Assembly (NCBI GenBank): GCA_026225945.1
Contig: JAMJFZ010001868.1
Coordinates: 7,222,001-7,286,000, forward strand
DNA: 64,000 nt
Reading direction: 5' to 3'
Source: Cricetomys ansorgei
Lineage: Eukaryota > Chordata > Mammalia > Rodentia > Nesomyidae
Shown here: piece after piece, positions 1 through 43,534 of the stretch
Position numbering within the stretch: position 1 is the first letter of the stretch
Layout: every line of letters begins with the position of its first letter
The notes under the pieces: generated by a model
Databases searched by the model: none
Told to the model about the DNA's origin: nothing
Seen by the model: the letters and a program-made list of their open reading frames with translations, nothing else
Translations under genes and position numbers: made by a program

Positions 1-30040
<30,040 letters not shown>

Positions 30041-30954
30041 CTTCGCAACATGCCATACTTTAAGCCTGTTCCCGTTCCCAGGCTCCCGAGACTCCCTGTG
30101 CAGGGTGCGAGGAGAGGGCAGAGTGGCTCCCGCGGCGTGCGCACACTCGCGCTCACTCTCGCCCGCGCTCCGCCAGCCCAGCCGCGGTGGGCGTGTGTGT
30201 GCACGCGGCCAGGGGAGGCGGGACCTGCGCGCCCGCCCCCTCCCTCGCTGCTCGCGCCCAGTGCGAGCGGAGCCTGGCACGCAGCCCCGCACTCCGCCGA
30301 GCCCGCGCGCTGCTGGCGGCGAACTTGGGCGCTCCTGCCTCGCGAAGCTAGGCAAGTTTGCTCCAACCTGTAACTCGGGGGACGCGACCCACCGGCCTTC
30401 TTCCTGCTCGGGGTCAGCTACCGCACAGCCCCTAGTGGGTTCCTCGCCACTGGCCAGCGCTGACTTTTCTCTAGATCCTCTCTCCCATCACCAGGGTTTT
30501 GGCTGGAAACAATGAAGTGCCTTTCTCATAGGTTGCATGAGGACACGTCCCTGCCCAATGCGAAGGATGTAGGTGGAGAAAGGGCGGGATGACATGGATT
30601 ACAGGGCGGGGCGGTGGGAGGTGGTGAGGAAGGAAAGTGGGTACAACAGCTTTTAGGACCTCTGGTCCAGGGCCTGGATGCTGGGCTGCTGGTGATTAAG
30701 GAAAGGAGAAATTCTTCCAAGTAACCTGGGCAGATTTCTGGCAAACTGTCGAGAAGTTACTGGAGAACACAGTCCAGGCATCTATCAAGACTCTGTTTTA
30801 AAGATAACAGATTTCCTTACTCTCCCTACCCAACTCCCACTTCACACAAGGACCATGGGAAGAGACCTTGAAACCCTTCTCTTTCAGAATGGAACTCATT
30901 GAATTCAAGAAGTTGACAGCTTTAAGAAGGAAGCAAAGGTGGCTGGGTAGGCAG

Positions 30955-31210
30955 GAAAGAAGAGAGGAAGGAGAGAAGGGGGTGGGTGGGGAAGGGGGAT
31001 GGAGGGAAAGAGTGTAGAAGGGAGGGAGGCAAAGAGAAAAGAAGGGAGGGAGGGAGAGAGAGAGAAAAAGAGAGAGGAGGAGGAGGGGGGAGGAGAAGAA
31101 GAAGGAAGAGGAGGAGGAAGAAGAGGAGGAAGAGAAGGCGAAAAGAAGAAGAAAAAGAGGAGGAGGAGAAAGATGGGGTGAGGGAGGGAGGGAGAGACGG
31201 AGGGAGGATA
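30955..31210. repeat. Polypurine tract with G-quadruplex motif
   Basis: An A/G tract of 250 bp; 31031-31138 is 108 nt with no pyrimidine. 30978-30998 has four G runs (5, 3, 4, 5) with loops of 1, 1 and 2 nt. Confidence 0.97.
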
Positions 31211-32589
31211 TTTCCTTCACAACTTGAAAGAGAACCCTAAGTAGGATGCCTTTAATGTTTTAGGAATAAAGACATATACTCCGAACAGGCCTTTTAAAAA
31301 CACTAATTATTAGTTGGGGGGGATCTTTTACATTAATAGGATGCACATGACTGTTTCCATATGATGGGTGTCAATTTCCATAATATTGGGTCTCTGGAAC
31401 CAGACACTGGTGGAGTTCTGTTTAAAGCACCAATAACTTGTTCAAATTTTTGTAACTAGTGGGCCTGTAGAATACGGAAAAAATTAGAAAAGAGTTTTGA
31501 GGAGCTGTTGCTTAATTGATTCAATCACCTAATACCACCCACCCACCCACCCCGCAAAGGAAGGCAGATAGTATCTTTAACATGAAGAGCCATGAGCTCC
31601 CATGGGAGTCTGCATTCTGAATTGCTGACTCGTGGAATTTATTAGACCTCCCATAATTCCAACTCTGACATACTTCTTCTGTATACTGTAATCTCCTTGA
31701 GTCTCATGCCAGGTGTGTTGTCATTGCTCTGTGTTTATCTGATGTTACAGCACAGGGCGCATAGCATATCGGTAAATATGATTGGACAAGTTCATCAGTG
31801 ACTTCCTTAGCTAGAGATCTGTCTTACCAATTTTGGTGGAATTTAACCTCTCTCTTTTAGGAAACCAAAGAATCTGCGTATACTTCAAGTATGACATGCA
31901 AGTATTGTTCACACACACTCTCAACACACTGCATACAGTACATACAATGCTCGCAGTAAACTGTGTTATTGGTATAGTGTCTATTAACCAGCAGTGGGAA
32001 CTGCTAGATTACATATATGGTGGTTCAGTTTCTGGTGATTTCCTTAATAGTTGTATCAACTTACAGTCTCAGATGCAGTGTATGATCTTTCCCTAATCAG
32101 GAGACTTTAACAGACTCCACACCCATAAGCATTGCATAGTATCAGTGGATACTACTTTCCAAGCAACTATTTGTTTTTCCATATAATTAACACAGACTTA
32201 GTTGTTTTAGTATAATTATTTGGAAAAGAAATAAAATTTGGGCAATTTTTACATCTTATCTGAATAATATGTGTTCACAAAATTTATAAAGTCAACATTT
32301 TTAGGGATTTTAAATTATTAAATACATCATATATTTATCTGGAATTGAGTTTGGCACTGATACATTACTTTTGTGCTTAATGCTCTTTAAAATCCCATAA
32401 TAATTTAGTAGGAAACACTCGGTTTGCAATATAAACTTTTGATTTATTTGAAAATCCAATGTTTTCTAGGGAATAGTAAGAATACATTTTAAACTCTGTA
32501 GCATAAACATCACATAGTCTGCTACTTTTTAAATGGTTAATAACAGAGAATTATTTTACTAAACGTTGAGTAATTACATGGGTTCCCAG

Positions 32590-32810
32590 ACCACAGCTGC
32601 TTACAGAGGACTGAGTTTATTTGCACTATAATTCTAAGGGCTTAGAGTCAAAGATGGCTAAGCAGAAGCATGACAGCTGGAGCTGGAAGCTGAGAGCTTA
32701 TGTCTTGATCCTCAAGCAGGAAGTTAGATTCTTAAACCCATTTCTGGTGACATACTTCCTTCTGAACATCCTAAACAGCACCACCAACTGGACACCGAAT
32801 ATTCACTTGG
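32590..32810 (+). repeat. Rodent medium-reiterated repeat fragment
   Basis: 'ctaagggcttagagtcaaag', 'gcagaagcatgacagctgg', 'ggtgacatacttccttctg', 'aaacagcaccaccaactgg'. A common rodent repeat whose family name I cannot fix. Confidence 0.55.
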
Positions 32811-33289
32811 ACACCACAGAAGTACTTCTAAAAGCCACAGTTATTTGTATATTCTATACAGTATATTCTACACACATATTCTATACAGTTCACATGGAGT
32901 ACTGATTGTTAGATAGCTAACCCTTAACTATGTTAATAGATTCATATGATATAGCTGTACATTTCCAAGTTACCGAAGAAACCAATTATCAAGTTATGTG
33001 TCACTCAGTGCAAGTGGAAGTAGCTAATGGGAAAAAAATTTAAGCATCAATCACAGATGCTGAACAAAAAAATGAAGTAGTTTCCGAGTAGCTATATAGT
33101 AAATACAATGTTGTCTCTTGTGTTAAGAAATCTCATGTCTATTCACAGACCATTAAACTGCCCCAAGTTGTTCATAAGAAAGCATGTAGAGTGTTTTTCA
33201 CTGTTAATAGTAGAAAATTTTAAAGACATCAATATTTAGTAGGGGAAATTAATGACAATGTGTTGTAGTAGACATGGAGTGCTATAATA

Positions 33290-33700
33290 CATTGTTTTAA
33301 TTATAACCTAGCTATCGCAAAATATCTGATGCTGGGTTATGTAGATCATAATTTTGGGGGCTTAAAATCCAGATATCATAGCCTTCACTCCAGTAGGGAC
33401 CCTCCTTGGTATATCACAGGATGGTAAATGGCATGAGAAGGGCAGGTCACATGTTGAGACAGGAAGCCAAAACAAACTGAGGATAAGCCAGGCTTACTCT
33501 ATTTTTTCACCACCCTTTCTTAATAACCATAATATCAAACAAGAACTATCTTAATTTCTGTGGAAAATGATACCTCAGATAACTCATGTCTTAGAGTAGG
33601 CTCTGACCTTTGAAAGGTTCTACCAGTCTCTCCACACTGGGGATCATGTTTTGAGCACACAGACTTCTGGGGAGCATGTTCAAACCAAAGACTATACTTC
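33290..33700 (-). repeat. Old MaLR/LTR-like repeat
   Basis: Suggestive only: 'atctgatgctgggttatgta', 'tgggggcttaaaatccagat' and 'ggggatcatgttttgagcac' in the order of reversed MaLR LTRs. Confidence 0.4.
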
Positions 33701-34719
33701 TACAGCAATGTAAATAAAACAAGATCCATCTTCCTACTGATCCACCCATCCGTTTGTCTAAAGATATTTGCCATAAGTATACAAAATAAGAGGCAGAAAA
33801 ATGCTTTCAGCAATATATTCATTTAAAATTAATAGGATGAAAAATGACATTATGGATTGTTCATCTAGCCACATGAGCAAATTTGCATGGAAAGGAAAAA
33901 CCACAAAATTTTGAATAGTAAGTATCTGTAAAGAGAAAAAAATAAATGAATACAGTAAAGGTGGGAATGACTATCTACTTTGACTATGTAATGCCATCTT
34001 TCAGTGAAAAAAACGTCTGAAAGAAATTTGGAAAATGTTGACATTTTCCAGGTGCTATGGTAAGGACTTGAATGTTCAGTACTTCCTGTTTTGTTTTCTT
34101 CTTGTTTTGAAGAACTATTGTTGTGCAGCATCACAATATAAAACTTGCTCTGTTAAAACAATGATTAATTATTATCTCTCACAGTATTTGTAGTGTCATT
34201 ATGGCAATTCTCCATGGAGGTCGATAATACTAATACAGGTAAACAGTGGTCCCAGTGGGATTTATCCATGCTTGTTAAGGATATTAGATGCTGACTTAGA
34301 TTTGCATGATGGACACCTAGCTGGGCTGTCTGAAACAGCTCTGGAAGATTTACTAGTTGTAGCCCCTCCCCAATTTCTTTCTCCTTTTCGTTTGCTTGGA
34401 CTACCTCACAAGATGATGGTCTAAGGATAGCGAACTTCTTTAGATACTATCTGCTCTCCTCCACAGTCAGGCTGTAGCTGATGATTTCTTCACAAAACCT
34501 TCAAATTACAAAGCATTTTTCTTTTGGTTGAAGCAGATTATAGGGTCTACTAGATTTATGCAAAGCGACTTCACAAAGATTTAAATACTGAAGGATGTTG
34601 GGCAGCTATCTTTGAGGAGTAGCTATGATCCCCATACACATTTTAGATGTCCACATCATTCCGCACACACACACACAAAATCATCACCAACAAAAACTAA
34701 ATACTGTTTAATGAGTACT

Positions 34720-35080
34720 GTAATGGCTAATTTTGAGTCAGCTTGGCAAAAATCACAGTACACATTTATTGGTAGAATACTTTAGATGTTTCTACAAAAG
34801 TTATTTTTGTAGGTAAAATTAAAATGACTCTCTAGTCATACCACCCTGAGTAAACCCAACCTCATCTGAAATGATTAGAACTGAAATCATTAGACACTCA
34901 GTAAAGAAGATTGCCTTCTGTGCTAAGTCTGTGCTTCATTCAGTGGGTTGAGGACCTCTGCAGCCAGTAACTAACTGTCCTGAAAGATGGATTTTGTTGT
35001 GGTTTTGAGTTGCAACATTACTTTTTCTTGGATGCCCAAGCAGCCAGCATATCAGCTTAGGTCTAGATTTTCCAGCTCAA
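34720..35080 (+). repeat. Old interspersed repeat, class not assigned
   Basis: 'taatggctaattttgagtca', 'cactcagtaaagaagattgc' resemble a widespread mammalian element; class uncertain. Confidence 0.4.
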
Positions 35081-35090
35081 GAGTAAACTC

Positions 35091-35235
35091 TATTGTTGTT
35101 GTGACAGGATCTCATTGTATAGCCTTTGCTGGCCTGGAATTCAATGTATAGACCAGCCTGGCCTTGGACTCTTAGAGACTCACATGCTTCTGTCTCTTTA
35201 GTACTAGGATTAAAGATGTGCATCACTGGACTTGA
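35091..35235 (-). repeat. B1 SINE
   Basis: Reversed B1: 'gacaggatctcattgtatag', 'gaccagcctggccttggac', 'tactaggattaaagatgtgc'. Confidence 0.9.
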
Positions 35236-35264
35236 CGTGTGTTAGTTTTTTAAAGTGTGGATTG

Positions 35265-35484
35265 AGTGGGTTAAGAGATGGCTCAATGGTTAAAAGCACT
35301 TACTGCTCTTGCAGAAGACCTGGGTTTTGTTCCTAGAACCCACGATGAGTGGCTCACAGTTCCTTGCAACTCCAATTCTAGTGTTCCAAAACCCTCTTCT
35401 GGTCTATTTGGGCACCTCTGTGCTGGTGTTGCATATATGCACACTCAGGCACACACACATTCATTTAAAATAAGGATTTTTAAA
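35265..35484 (+). repeat. B2 SINE
   Basis: 'taagagatggctcaatggtt' (A box), 'agcacttactgctcttgcag', 'aaaaccctcttctggtctat', then an AC- and A-rich tail. Full-length in outline. Confidence 0.92.
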
Positions 35485-36039
35485 TGTGGGTGGATTAATA
35501 GAAGATGATAGTAAAATAGATTTTCTATATTCTATTGCTTCTATTTCTTTGGAGAATAGTGGCATAAATAATACAGGAATACCAGATCAAATATTCATCT
35601 AAACTTTAAGTTCTGCTACAATTTTGATGTGTTAATTAATTTCTTCTTGCTTTTTGAATGTCAATGATTTGTTCCAAAGATGATGCTAAATTTCTATAGA
35701 AGCTTAAAACTTATGACAGATTGCCCTATTTGTCTTAGGATGATGAATTTTGTGAAATAAGCAAGCATTCATGATATAGGAACATGTATAAATATTAAAC
35801 ATTACAGTTTAGAATCTAAACTAGTCACCATATTTTAATTTGGTTTCTTTAATATTTTTTATCAAATATTGCACCTGTATTGTAAAACCTTAGAAAATAA
35901 AAAAAAATGCTGGCAAACAAAAGCAAACTATAGTTTAACAAAATTACTTAATTAACACAAATTTTAAAACATATATTTTAAGTATAACAAATGGTCTAAG
36001 CCTATGCAAAAAAATAAAAAATAAAAAAAAAATCTACCT

Positions 36040-36213
36040 GGAAACGGAGCAATGGCTAAGAGTGCTTTATGATCTTACAGAAGACCTGGACTTGGTTCTC
36101 AGCATCCTCTTAAGTGGCTCATGGCCATCTTTAACTCCAAATCAAGGAAATTTACGGACATCCACATTCATACGTGCACAAGCAAACATGAAGATACCTA
36201 CACAAATCTTAAA
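36040..36213 (+). repeat. Diverged B2/B3 SINE
   Basis: 'ggagcaatggctaagagtgc', 'cttacagaagacctggactt', 'gtggctcatggccatcttta'. Confidence 0.8.
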
Positions 36214-37631
36214 ACCCTACATTATAAACGTTGGGGAGACAACAGTGACTGAGCATATTCAGAATCAAACAGGTCTAAACACCAAAAACAGAATATACTC
36301 TGTATTTTCTGCAATCGTATTGCAAACATTTGCATAGGATGCGCTTATTCTATTTGTTTGCTTAAAGGGTGCTTAAAGATACCAATACTTCAGAAATATT
36401 CACAATTAGAATGGAAACAGCAAACCAGCCTGAAGTTTGCATGTATTTTCACTCTCATTCTATACACAAACATTTTGGCTTTTCAAATGTTTAAATAAAA
36501 ATAGCTTTTAAGAAAAAGCAGAGTTCTAGGTTTTTTATGCCTTATTCTCCATTTTTACATTTTTTGGATACAGACGTTATCACACAAGTCAGAGGCACAT
36601 ACACTAAATAATCTGTGTGTCATAGGTGTGTACCCTCACCTGTGTACCCTTGCCTGCGATCAATCGAACAGAGTGAACAGAACTAATTTTCTACACACAC
36701 CCGTGAAACCTGAACACAACCCAGTTATAATGTGTTTGTGCAGCCAGACTGCTCTTCATTACCATCTGGTGGCTACTGCGTGGAGTGGCATTACCATAAT
36801 TTTAAAAGAGAGTTAAAGGGATTGACTTTCATGCTTAAAAGCAGAGAGACCTTCAACACAATTGATAATATTAAAAATATGGTAGGATGGGCATAAAAGA
36901 AGGATGCGGAGACTTTTCTTACCATAAATATTCAGTACTGAAAAATCCTATTCACTGGAAGCAATACATAAAAAGTTCTATGTCTGATAAATAGGATGCA
37001 TGAAGAACATGAAACTATACACCACTTTTGTTTTATAACAGAAAAAGACAAGACCAGCTTTTTCTCTTAGTGACAATGCTCAGAATCTACTAAATCTTTC
37101 AGTCATCCACACAGCTTCATGTGTCACTTGCCCCAGAAATGCCCTTCAATTTTATCTAACTGTAAAGTATTGTCTATCTTTAAAATTTGGTTTAGATCTC
37201 ACCTCACTAGAGAATCTATGACTACCAGGTAAGCGGTTCTGTTATCAGTTGCTATAAACAGTTATTGAATATCTTTCAATCATTTACATAATAGTTTCCT
37301 GTCCTGATTGAGATTTCCAGCAGTGAGGATGGTGCTTTATTTATTCTTCCTGGATTCAAGTCCTAGACATTTACTATTTATTTATGTAAGAAATGAATCC
37401 ACGATGGTGCCCATTATTATTTAGGGAATTTAAACCAATGGCAACTTGTCATATTGTTGGCTTCACAGACACTAAAGCAAGTATAGGATTAGATTTTGGA
37501 GAGGAAAAATATCCATACTGACCTTGCATATATCATATCTACTGACATCTTACAACTTCAAAGCCAACTGTAACCATAGAAACCACTTTGTTGAAGCACA
37601 TCACTTAAAGGGGAAAAAATATTCTCTTTTC

Positions 37632-37725
37632 AGATAGGGTCTTGCCCCGCACTCATGACAATCATCCTGTTTCTGCCTTTCAGGTGCCGGGATTACAGGT
37701 ATGTGCCACCATAACCAGCTTTAAG
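37632..37725 (-). repeat. B1/B4-type SINE fragment
   Basis: 'gatagggtcttgccccgcac', 'ggtgccgggattacaggtat', 'gtgccaccataaccagctt'. Confidence 0.75.
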
Positions 37726-37737
37726 ACTTTTGTTCTG

Positions 37738-37905
37738 AGGGCTGGTGAAAAAGCTTTGCAGGTAAAGGTGCTTGCCACCAATCCATGCCTGGACCTCACA
37801 GAGTGAAAATAGGGAATCAAATCATGTAACTTGTCCTGTGACCACTACGTATCCATAGAGGTGCGTCCCCTTACACAGACATGCAGTCATCAAAAAAATG
37901 TAAAC
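37738..37905 (+). repeat. B3 SINE
   Basis: 'gggctggtgaaaaagctttg', 'aggtaaaggtgcttgccacc', 'aacttgtcctgtgaccacta': B3A-like order. Confidence 0.8.
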
Positions 37906-38899
37906 ATAGCTATATGGGTTTTATTCTGCTGTTTTGATCTCTGATTTAAGAAGAAACTTATTTCTATGAATGAGTTTTTCCTTAAAATTACATGTGAATT
38001 AAGAGATTTTAATTCAGCAACAAGGTCTTACCATCAAGTTCTAGACCCTACTGGTGAAGACAATGTGTATTTTGGCCACAAGGCACAAATATTCAAACTG
38101 CAAATGAACTGGAAGCCTCCTCAGTAATGGCTAACCTATAGTACCAGAATGTTGTGTGAGCTACTGGAGCAGACAGTTCATTAGCTATTTTTACCCAGCG
38201 TGAACTCTGTGAGCTGTAATAATGACCTGCCAGGGAAGACATGGCCACTGGTGCAACATGGAGGGATGAACAGCTTTCTAATAGGATTTGTGGCCCACCA
38301 CATAGTCTAGAGCCCATGGCTGGAGAACCCGTAGCCAATCACAGAGAAGCTTATGTTTCCCTCGGCTAGGTCTCAATTAGAAGCTGCTGCTTCTGCAGAA
38401 AGCTCCCAAGTCTCTCTAACTTAATTTTAAAGTCGGTGAGGAGCAAGTTATGAAGTTTAACCATGTGTCATTTGATTCCAACCCTCATCCATTCTGCCTT
38501 GTTAGCCAGCTTTCAGTATTTTCAGTCTTTCCTATGACGGTAGAAGCTCTCTTTTAATAATTCTTTTTAAATAACGTATTTGAAAACTGTGCACTTCTGA
38601 TTTGGAGTGTTATGTGTTTTCAAATTGACAAATAAAAGAATAAAATGTTTTAGTTTTACCTAGATTGGTAAAAAGAGATGCCATGCTTCCAACTTGTTTC
38701 AACATCTTTTTAGAGTGGAATGCCTTCACCCGGGTTCCTTACACGACACAATGCAGAATGTTTTTCCTTTTTCTTGGCATTTCAAATTATGATCATAGAT
38801 TTTGATCTTCAGTTGGGACTATTCTGCAGAGGTTACATAATGCTGTTGTTCTGGCTCTTGGGGGTCGTATTTGATAAATTGTAGCCATTGACACCAGAT

Positions 38900-39750
38900 G
38901 TAGAAGGCTATTAACGGTAAAGGGCAGTTTATTCTTTGGTGAATTCAACCACACACAGGTTCTAGCCTGCAGTTCTGGAGCGTTTTGGCATTCCTATAGT
39001 TTAAAATGCTTAAACCTCTTAGAGTTACCACCTACTGAGCCACCCAGACTAGCTCCCTCTGAGCTCAGAGCTAGCTGAACTCAACTGACTCTTCTCGTTC
39101 AACTTACTCACTGTTCTGGCTCCAAACTGACTGGTTCAAAGGGACCTTCTGAGTCAGCTGACTGTTTCTGAATGAACTCTTCTGAATCTGACTTACTCTG
39201 GATGATTCTCTGACTGCCTCAGACTGAACTACCTTGCTCTGCTTCAAAATGACTCACTCTTGATATCTGATACAGACTTCTTCTGCGGAGAGCTGCCTCT
39301 GTGTCTCTCTCACTGCTCCATATTGCCTCAGTCAACCTCTCTCCCTCATTGCCTCGGTGTCTTCTCCCCCATCTGCCTGCTTCAGACTTCTGGACACATA
39401 CTGCCTGCTGTAACTAATTCTTCTGGAACTGACTCTGCTCTGAGCTGAGAGTCCCCCTTTCTACTCTGAGAGTTGGGTGTGTCCTCACTCTGACTCACTC
39501 TGCTATCTTCCCCCGATTTGCCACTTTGCCTAACATTCACTCTGACTCATCTCAGACATCACTTCCTGAGTGACATTGACTCCTTCTGAGCTTCTGCTTA
39601 CTGCATGTGCTTCCTCACTTTGTTTCTGTCTTAGGGATTAAAGCGGTGGACCACCACTGTCTTCTAAATACTGGGATTAAAAATGTTTGCTACTACTGCT
39701 TTACTGGGATTAAAGGTCTGTACCAACATTCTTAACATTTTTTTCTGCGA
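38900..39750 (+). repeat. RMER-like rodent repeat, CTGACT-rich
   Basis: A long stretch of degenerate ctgact/ctctgac units, then 'ctcatctcagacatcacttc', followed by three 'gggattaaa' copies at about 39635, 39673 and 39707. I recognise the family as rodent but the exact name is uncertain. Confidence 0.6.
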
Positions 39751-41117
39751 TCCATCCATACTACACAGGCCTCTAAATGTGATTCCTCCATATGGACCCC
39801 TGAATACAGACTCTCCCTAGCTTACACACAGGCCTATTCCTCTATAACACAGTATATTGCCATTTAATTTTGCTAGACTGAGTAACCCCACTGATATCAC
39901 AGTAATAAATATTGAAAATGTGTTAAATTTCCCATATAAAATAATAAAGACAGAATTCTTTTATGAGCCCAGTAATGTCTCAGTAATGAATATAAAAGCA
40001 CTTCAAAATCAGATTGCTTCACTCATCTTAATGCATCCATTTGAACTATAGAAGGTGATCGTCCAATAGGGTTACTTTTAAAATTCAGAGTTATAGTGAC
40101 TATCCATCCCAAGCATTAAATATGTTGACAAAATGTTCTACAAAAACATGTTTGTGCTTTTTGATCCTGCTTGAAAAATCAAAATTGCACAATGCACAAA
40201 CCCAAACAGGAGCATTGAATAAGTGGAATAACTAAAACATTTAACAAGATGGCGTATTTAAACCAACTATGTCAATAGTTGCATTGACTATAATATAAGC
40301 AATGCAATTGAAAGCAAAACATGACTGCACATATTTTCAAACAAAGTTTGAAAAATGTCACTAAAAAGAGACTCATTTTAAATGTAAAGACACAAAACTT
40401 TAAGGTAAAGCATCTAACATGTTGTTCCTGTATTAATATTGGTAGCATTTTATCCTAAGAAATATTATAGATAATGAGGGATATTTCATTTGGGAAAGAT
40501 CCTTAATCACAGTAGGAGATCTTAGCACACCTCTCTCAGTATTTGTAATGAACAAATAAATGAAAACTTTCATGAACATATAGAAAATAACCAACAGTTC
40601 TGGTAACAAACTTGAGGTTACTTATACAGAGTGATGTGGTACATAATAATTATATGGAATATATTGTTCTCAAATGATATGAACATTATCAAGCTGGCCA
40701 CAAGTGAGGGAATGGAGAAAAATTGGAGTAAAAGGCCAGAAAGATAGGCATGATCCAAGTTTCAGGAGGGCTTAACACTTAAGACATTTATACTTTAACA
40801 GAAGTAGGCCTACATATGATCAAATGAATATACCGATCAAATGTACAATTTTAAGCTGTCACAGCTGTCATGATGAAGGTAAGAAAATGAAACTGGGTAA
40901 AGAATATTTTGTTGGTGAAGAAAGTCATGCAGACCACAGGGCCAGTTAGTCCTTGTAACATTGTTGGTAGTGACGGCTGCCTAACTACAAAGGTGACAAG
41001 ATTACAGTAGCAGTGGATGCCAGTGTAGAGCTTAGAAAAACATTTATGGGACATGATTGGAATGGCAAGAATTTGATGACAACACCATGACTGTCCATTG
41101 TTTCCTTCATTAAATGC

Positions 41118-41285
41118 TAGTAGCAGGGTGGGGTGGTGGTACTCATAATCTCAGAACTTTGGGAAGTGGACACAGGAGGATGATCAGGAGTTCAAGACCA
41201 TACTCCCCTTGGATGCATAGCAAATTTGAGGTCAGCCTGGGATACATGAAGTTCTGTCTCAAAAAACAAAACAACAAAAAATAAA
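41118..41285 (+). repeat. B1-like (B4-type) SINE
   Basis: 'ctcataatctcagaactttg', 'ggtcagcctgggatacatga', 'agttctgtctcaaaaaacaa'. Confidence 0.8.
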
Positions 41286-41292
41286 AGTTAAA

Positions 41293-41366
41293 AGAGGGCT
41301 GGAAATGTAGTTCTGTGGTACAGCCCTTGCCTGTCATATGCAGGCTCCTCATCTAGTCCCCATTGT
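41293..41366 (+). repeat. ID-like SINE
   Basis: 'agggctggaaatgtagttct', 'ggtacagcccttgcctgtca': the tRNA-Ala-derived ID body, leading into a CA array. Confidence 0.75.
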
Positions 41367-41378
41367 GCCTGCCTGCAT

Positions 41379-41379
<1 letters not shown>

Positions 41380-41420
<41 letters not shown>
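41380..41420. repeat. (CA)n microsatellite
   Basis: 41 nt of CA after the ID-like element, followed by an agac/acag-rich stretch to 41465. Confidence 0.98.
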
Positions 41421-41422
<2 letters not shown>

Positions 41423-41664
41423 GGTGGGGAGTGAGAGACAGAAAGACAGACAGAGACAGAGAGAACATAAAAATGCCTTGTTATAAGCCTTATCATTTTG
41501 AGAAAAATGAAATTGTTTCTCTTATAATGTTATAATTGGATTTTTTTTACAATTGTCTAAGAGTTTTATTTATTAAAGTTCTGCACAGAGTTTTGGTGGC
41601 ATTGTGACAGCCATAATGGATAGAGAGGGATTTTTGAGGAGGCATTTTTTTTTCTTTTCTTATA

Positions 41665-41840
41665 GCATAATTACACAATTTGCCCTTCCTTTTCCTCCCT
41701 CCAAACCCTCCCATATACCCTTCCTTGCTATCTTTCAAATAAGTTGTTGCAGATGCATATATGTATATGCATATATTTTCCTAAATATAACCTTCTCAGC
41801 TTGTATAATGTTACTTATATTTTGAAAATACCACTATTAT
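41665..41840 (-). repeat. L1 3' end
   Basis: Reversed L1 terminus: 'tttcctccctccaaaccctc', 'ccatatacccttccttgcta', 'atatgtatatgcatatattt', 'cctaaatataaccttctcag'. Same L1 family as at 9.0-9.7 kb. Confidence 0.88.
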
Positions 41841-41979
41841 GATGTATTTATCCTAGAGTTTAATTCATACAATTTAAATGAATGCAGTATCAATGCCTTC
41901 AGTATTAATAGCAAATACCAGGTACTAACCCTAACATGCCTGTGCTCAAAACAGCATCAATTTTAATTTTTTGTAGAAG

Positions 41980-42095
41980 AAGTCAGGTGTGCTGATTGCT
42001 CATCCCAAGACCTGGATTGCTGAGGCAAAAGGATTGCCACTAGTTGAATACCAGCCTAGTATGACTCTGTCTCAAAATGAACAAGAAACAAAGAA
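41980..42095 (+). repeat. Diverged B1-like SINE
   Basis: 'gctgaggcaaaaggattgcc', 'gaataccagcctagtatgac', 'tctgtctcaaaatgaac'. Confidence 0.65.
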
Positions 42096-42889
42096 CTGAT
42101 AGGCATCATGGTGAAGGCAGCTGACAAAGACACTTAGAGTTCAGAGTATGTCAAGAAGTTAACCCATGAAATTATGATTTAGAACTTGACCATAAACGCA
42201 GAGAAGCTGTAATTTCAGTTGAGGGATTTCAGAACTCATTCGGTGATAAAGACTGGAGAACAGAGAACATGTGTATTGTCCAGACAGATCTACAGAGCTT
42301 GATGATCAGTACTGGGAACAGGATAGGCAGGGGGAAAAAGTAGAGAGAATAGTGCAATGGTCACTCTTTGATAATTAATTGTAAGTTTCATTAAATTTAG
42401 TAGATTTTGAAAAAAATGTATGTTTATGCCTTGGAAGCTCCAACAGGACTGCCAAGCAGTTCACGAGGTGGGCTGTGCATGTCCCTGTAGATAAACTAGG
42501 AATTCTTCACCCACAACTGCTGCATTTTCATCAGGTTCCTGCCGACCTCTAAGTGAATTTGGCTGTTGTACTACAACATGAATCCAGTTTTAGCTTTGGT
42601 GAATATTCAAGGAAACTCTCATAATTAATGGTCTACACTGTCATGGCTTCCTTTTAACAGGGAAGAAAGTGGTGCAGCAGGAGCTGTGGTACCATTTTCC
42701 CCTTCAGAAAGCAGACAAGCACAAGATGAGCATCTGTATCCTTCACAAATTAAACGCTGATGCCCCCTCCCATGAATGATCAGAATAAAATAAAAGCATT
42801 GGTTTGTAAATGTTGATGAGGTCAACAATCTCACTCATAAGACTCTCTGAAGGACCTGCTCCATTAGAATATTCAGAAAGACCTAGTCT

Positions 42890-43000
42890 TCAGTTCAACT
42901 TTATAAACTAATGTTCAGAATTTCACTTAGAACCAAGATTTGAACCTGGATCTTCTGGTTCTTGCCCAAACAGTAACATCCCTTCCCTCAAGCATAACAT
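42890..43000 (-). repeat. MIR fragment
   Basis: 'caagatttgaacctggatct' resembles the reversed MIR box-B region. Confidence 0.45.
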
Positions 43001-43534
43001 TCTAGGTTGCAATTCTTCAAACAGATCCTCATGCATCTCCTTACTTTCTGATTCCTATTGCTCCTCAGCCTCATCAGGATTTTTCCTGATCCTCTTTCAG
43101 GGTACACTAAACTTTGATATTAGAACTGCACACTTGAATTAAGTCTTCACTGAGGCAAATTTATTGTTCCCCTTCATTTTTAGTGTCTATGTCTTCCACT
43201 TAGTATCTGAGGTTTTGTCTTTCATGTCTACCTCAAAACTCACTTCTTCTTTTCAGTGTCAGCTACTTTAGTGATGGCTAATTTGGAAATCTTGGGCTCT
43301 TTCTGTGGGAGCCTAGCTTCCATGAATCTTCATAGATTACTACTGTTTCCAGAACTGAATCAGTGGCAGTGGAATGAATGGCTAGTCAACATGGATTAAG
43401 ACTCAGAAGATGGTATAAAGAATTGGAAAGGAATAGTAGACAGACACTAGGGTCAGTCTTCTTCAGCTCTTAAAAAATTAATGCTATCTAAGCAGCAAAC
43501 TTTAAAAGGCTACCATCTATCTACCTATGTATTT

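Noticed and set aside
30798..31220. Ser/Leu-rich and Gly/Arg/Glu-rich ORFs
   Set aside because: Both are translations of the polypurine tract on either strand.
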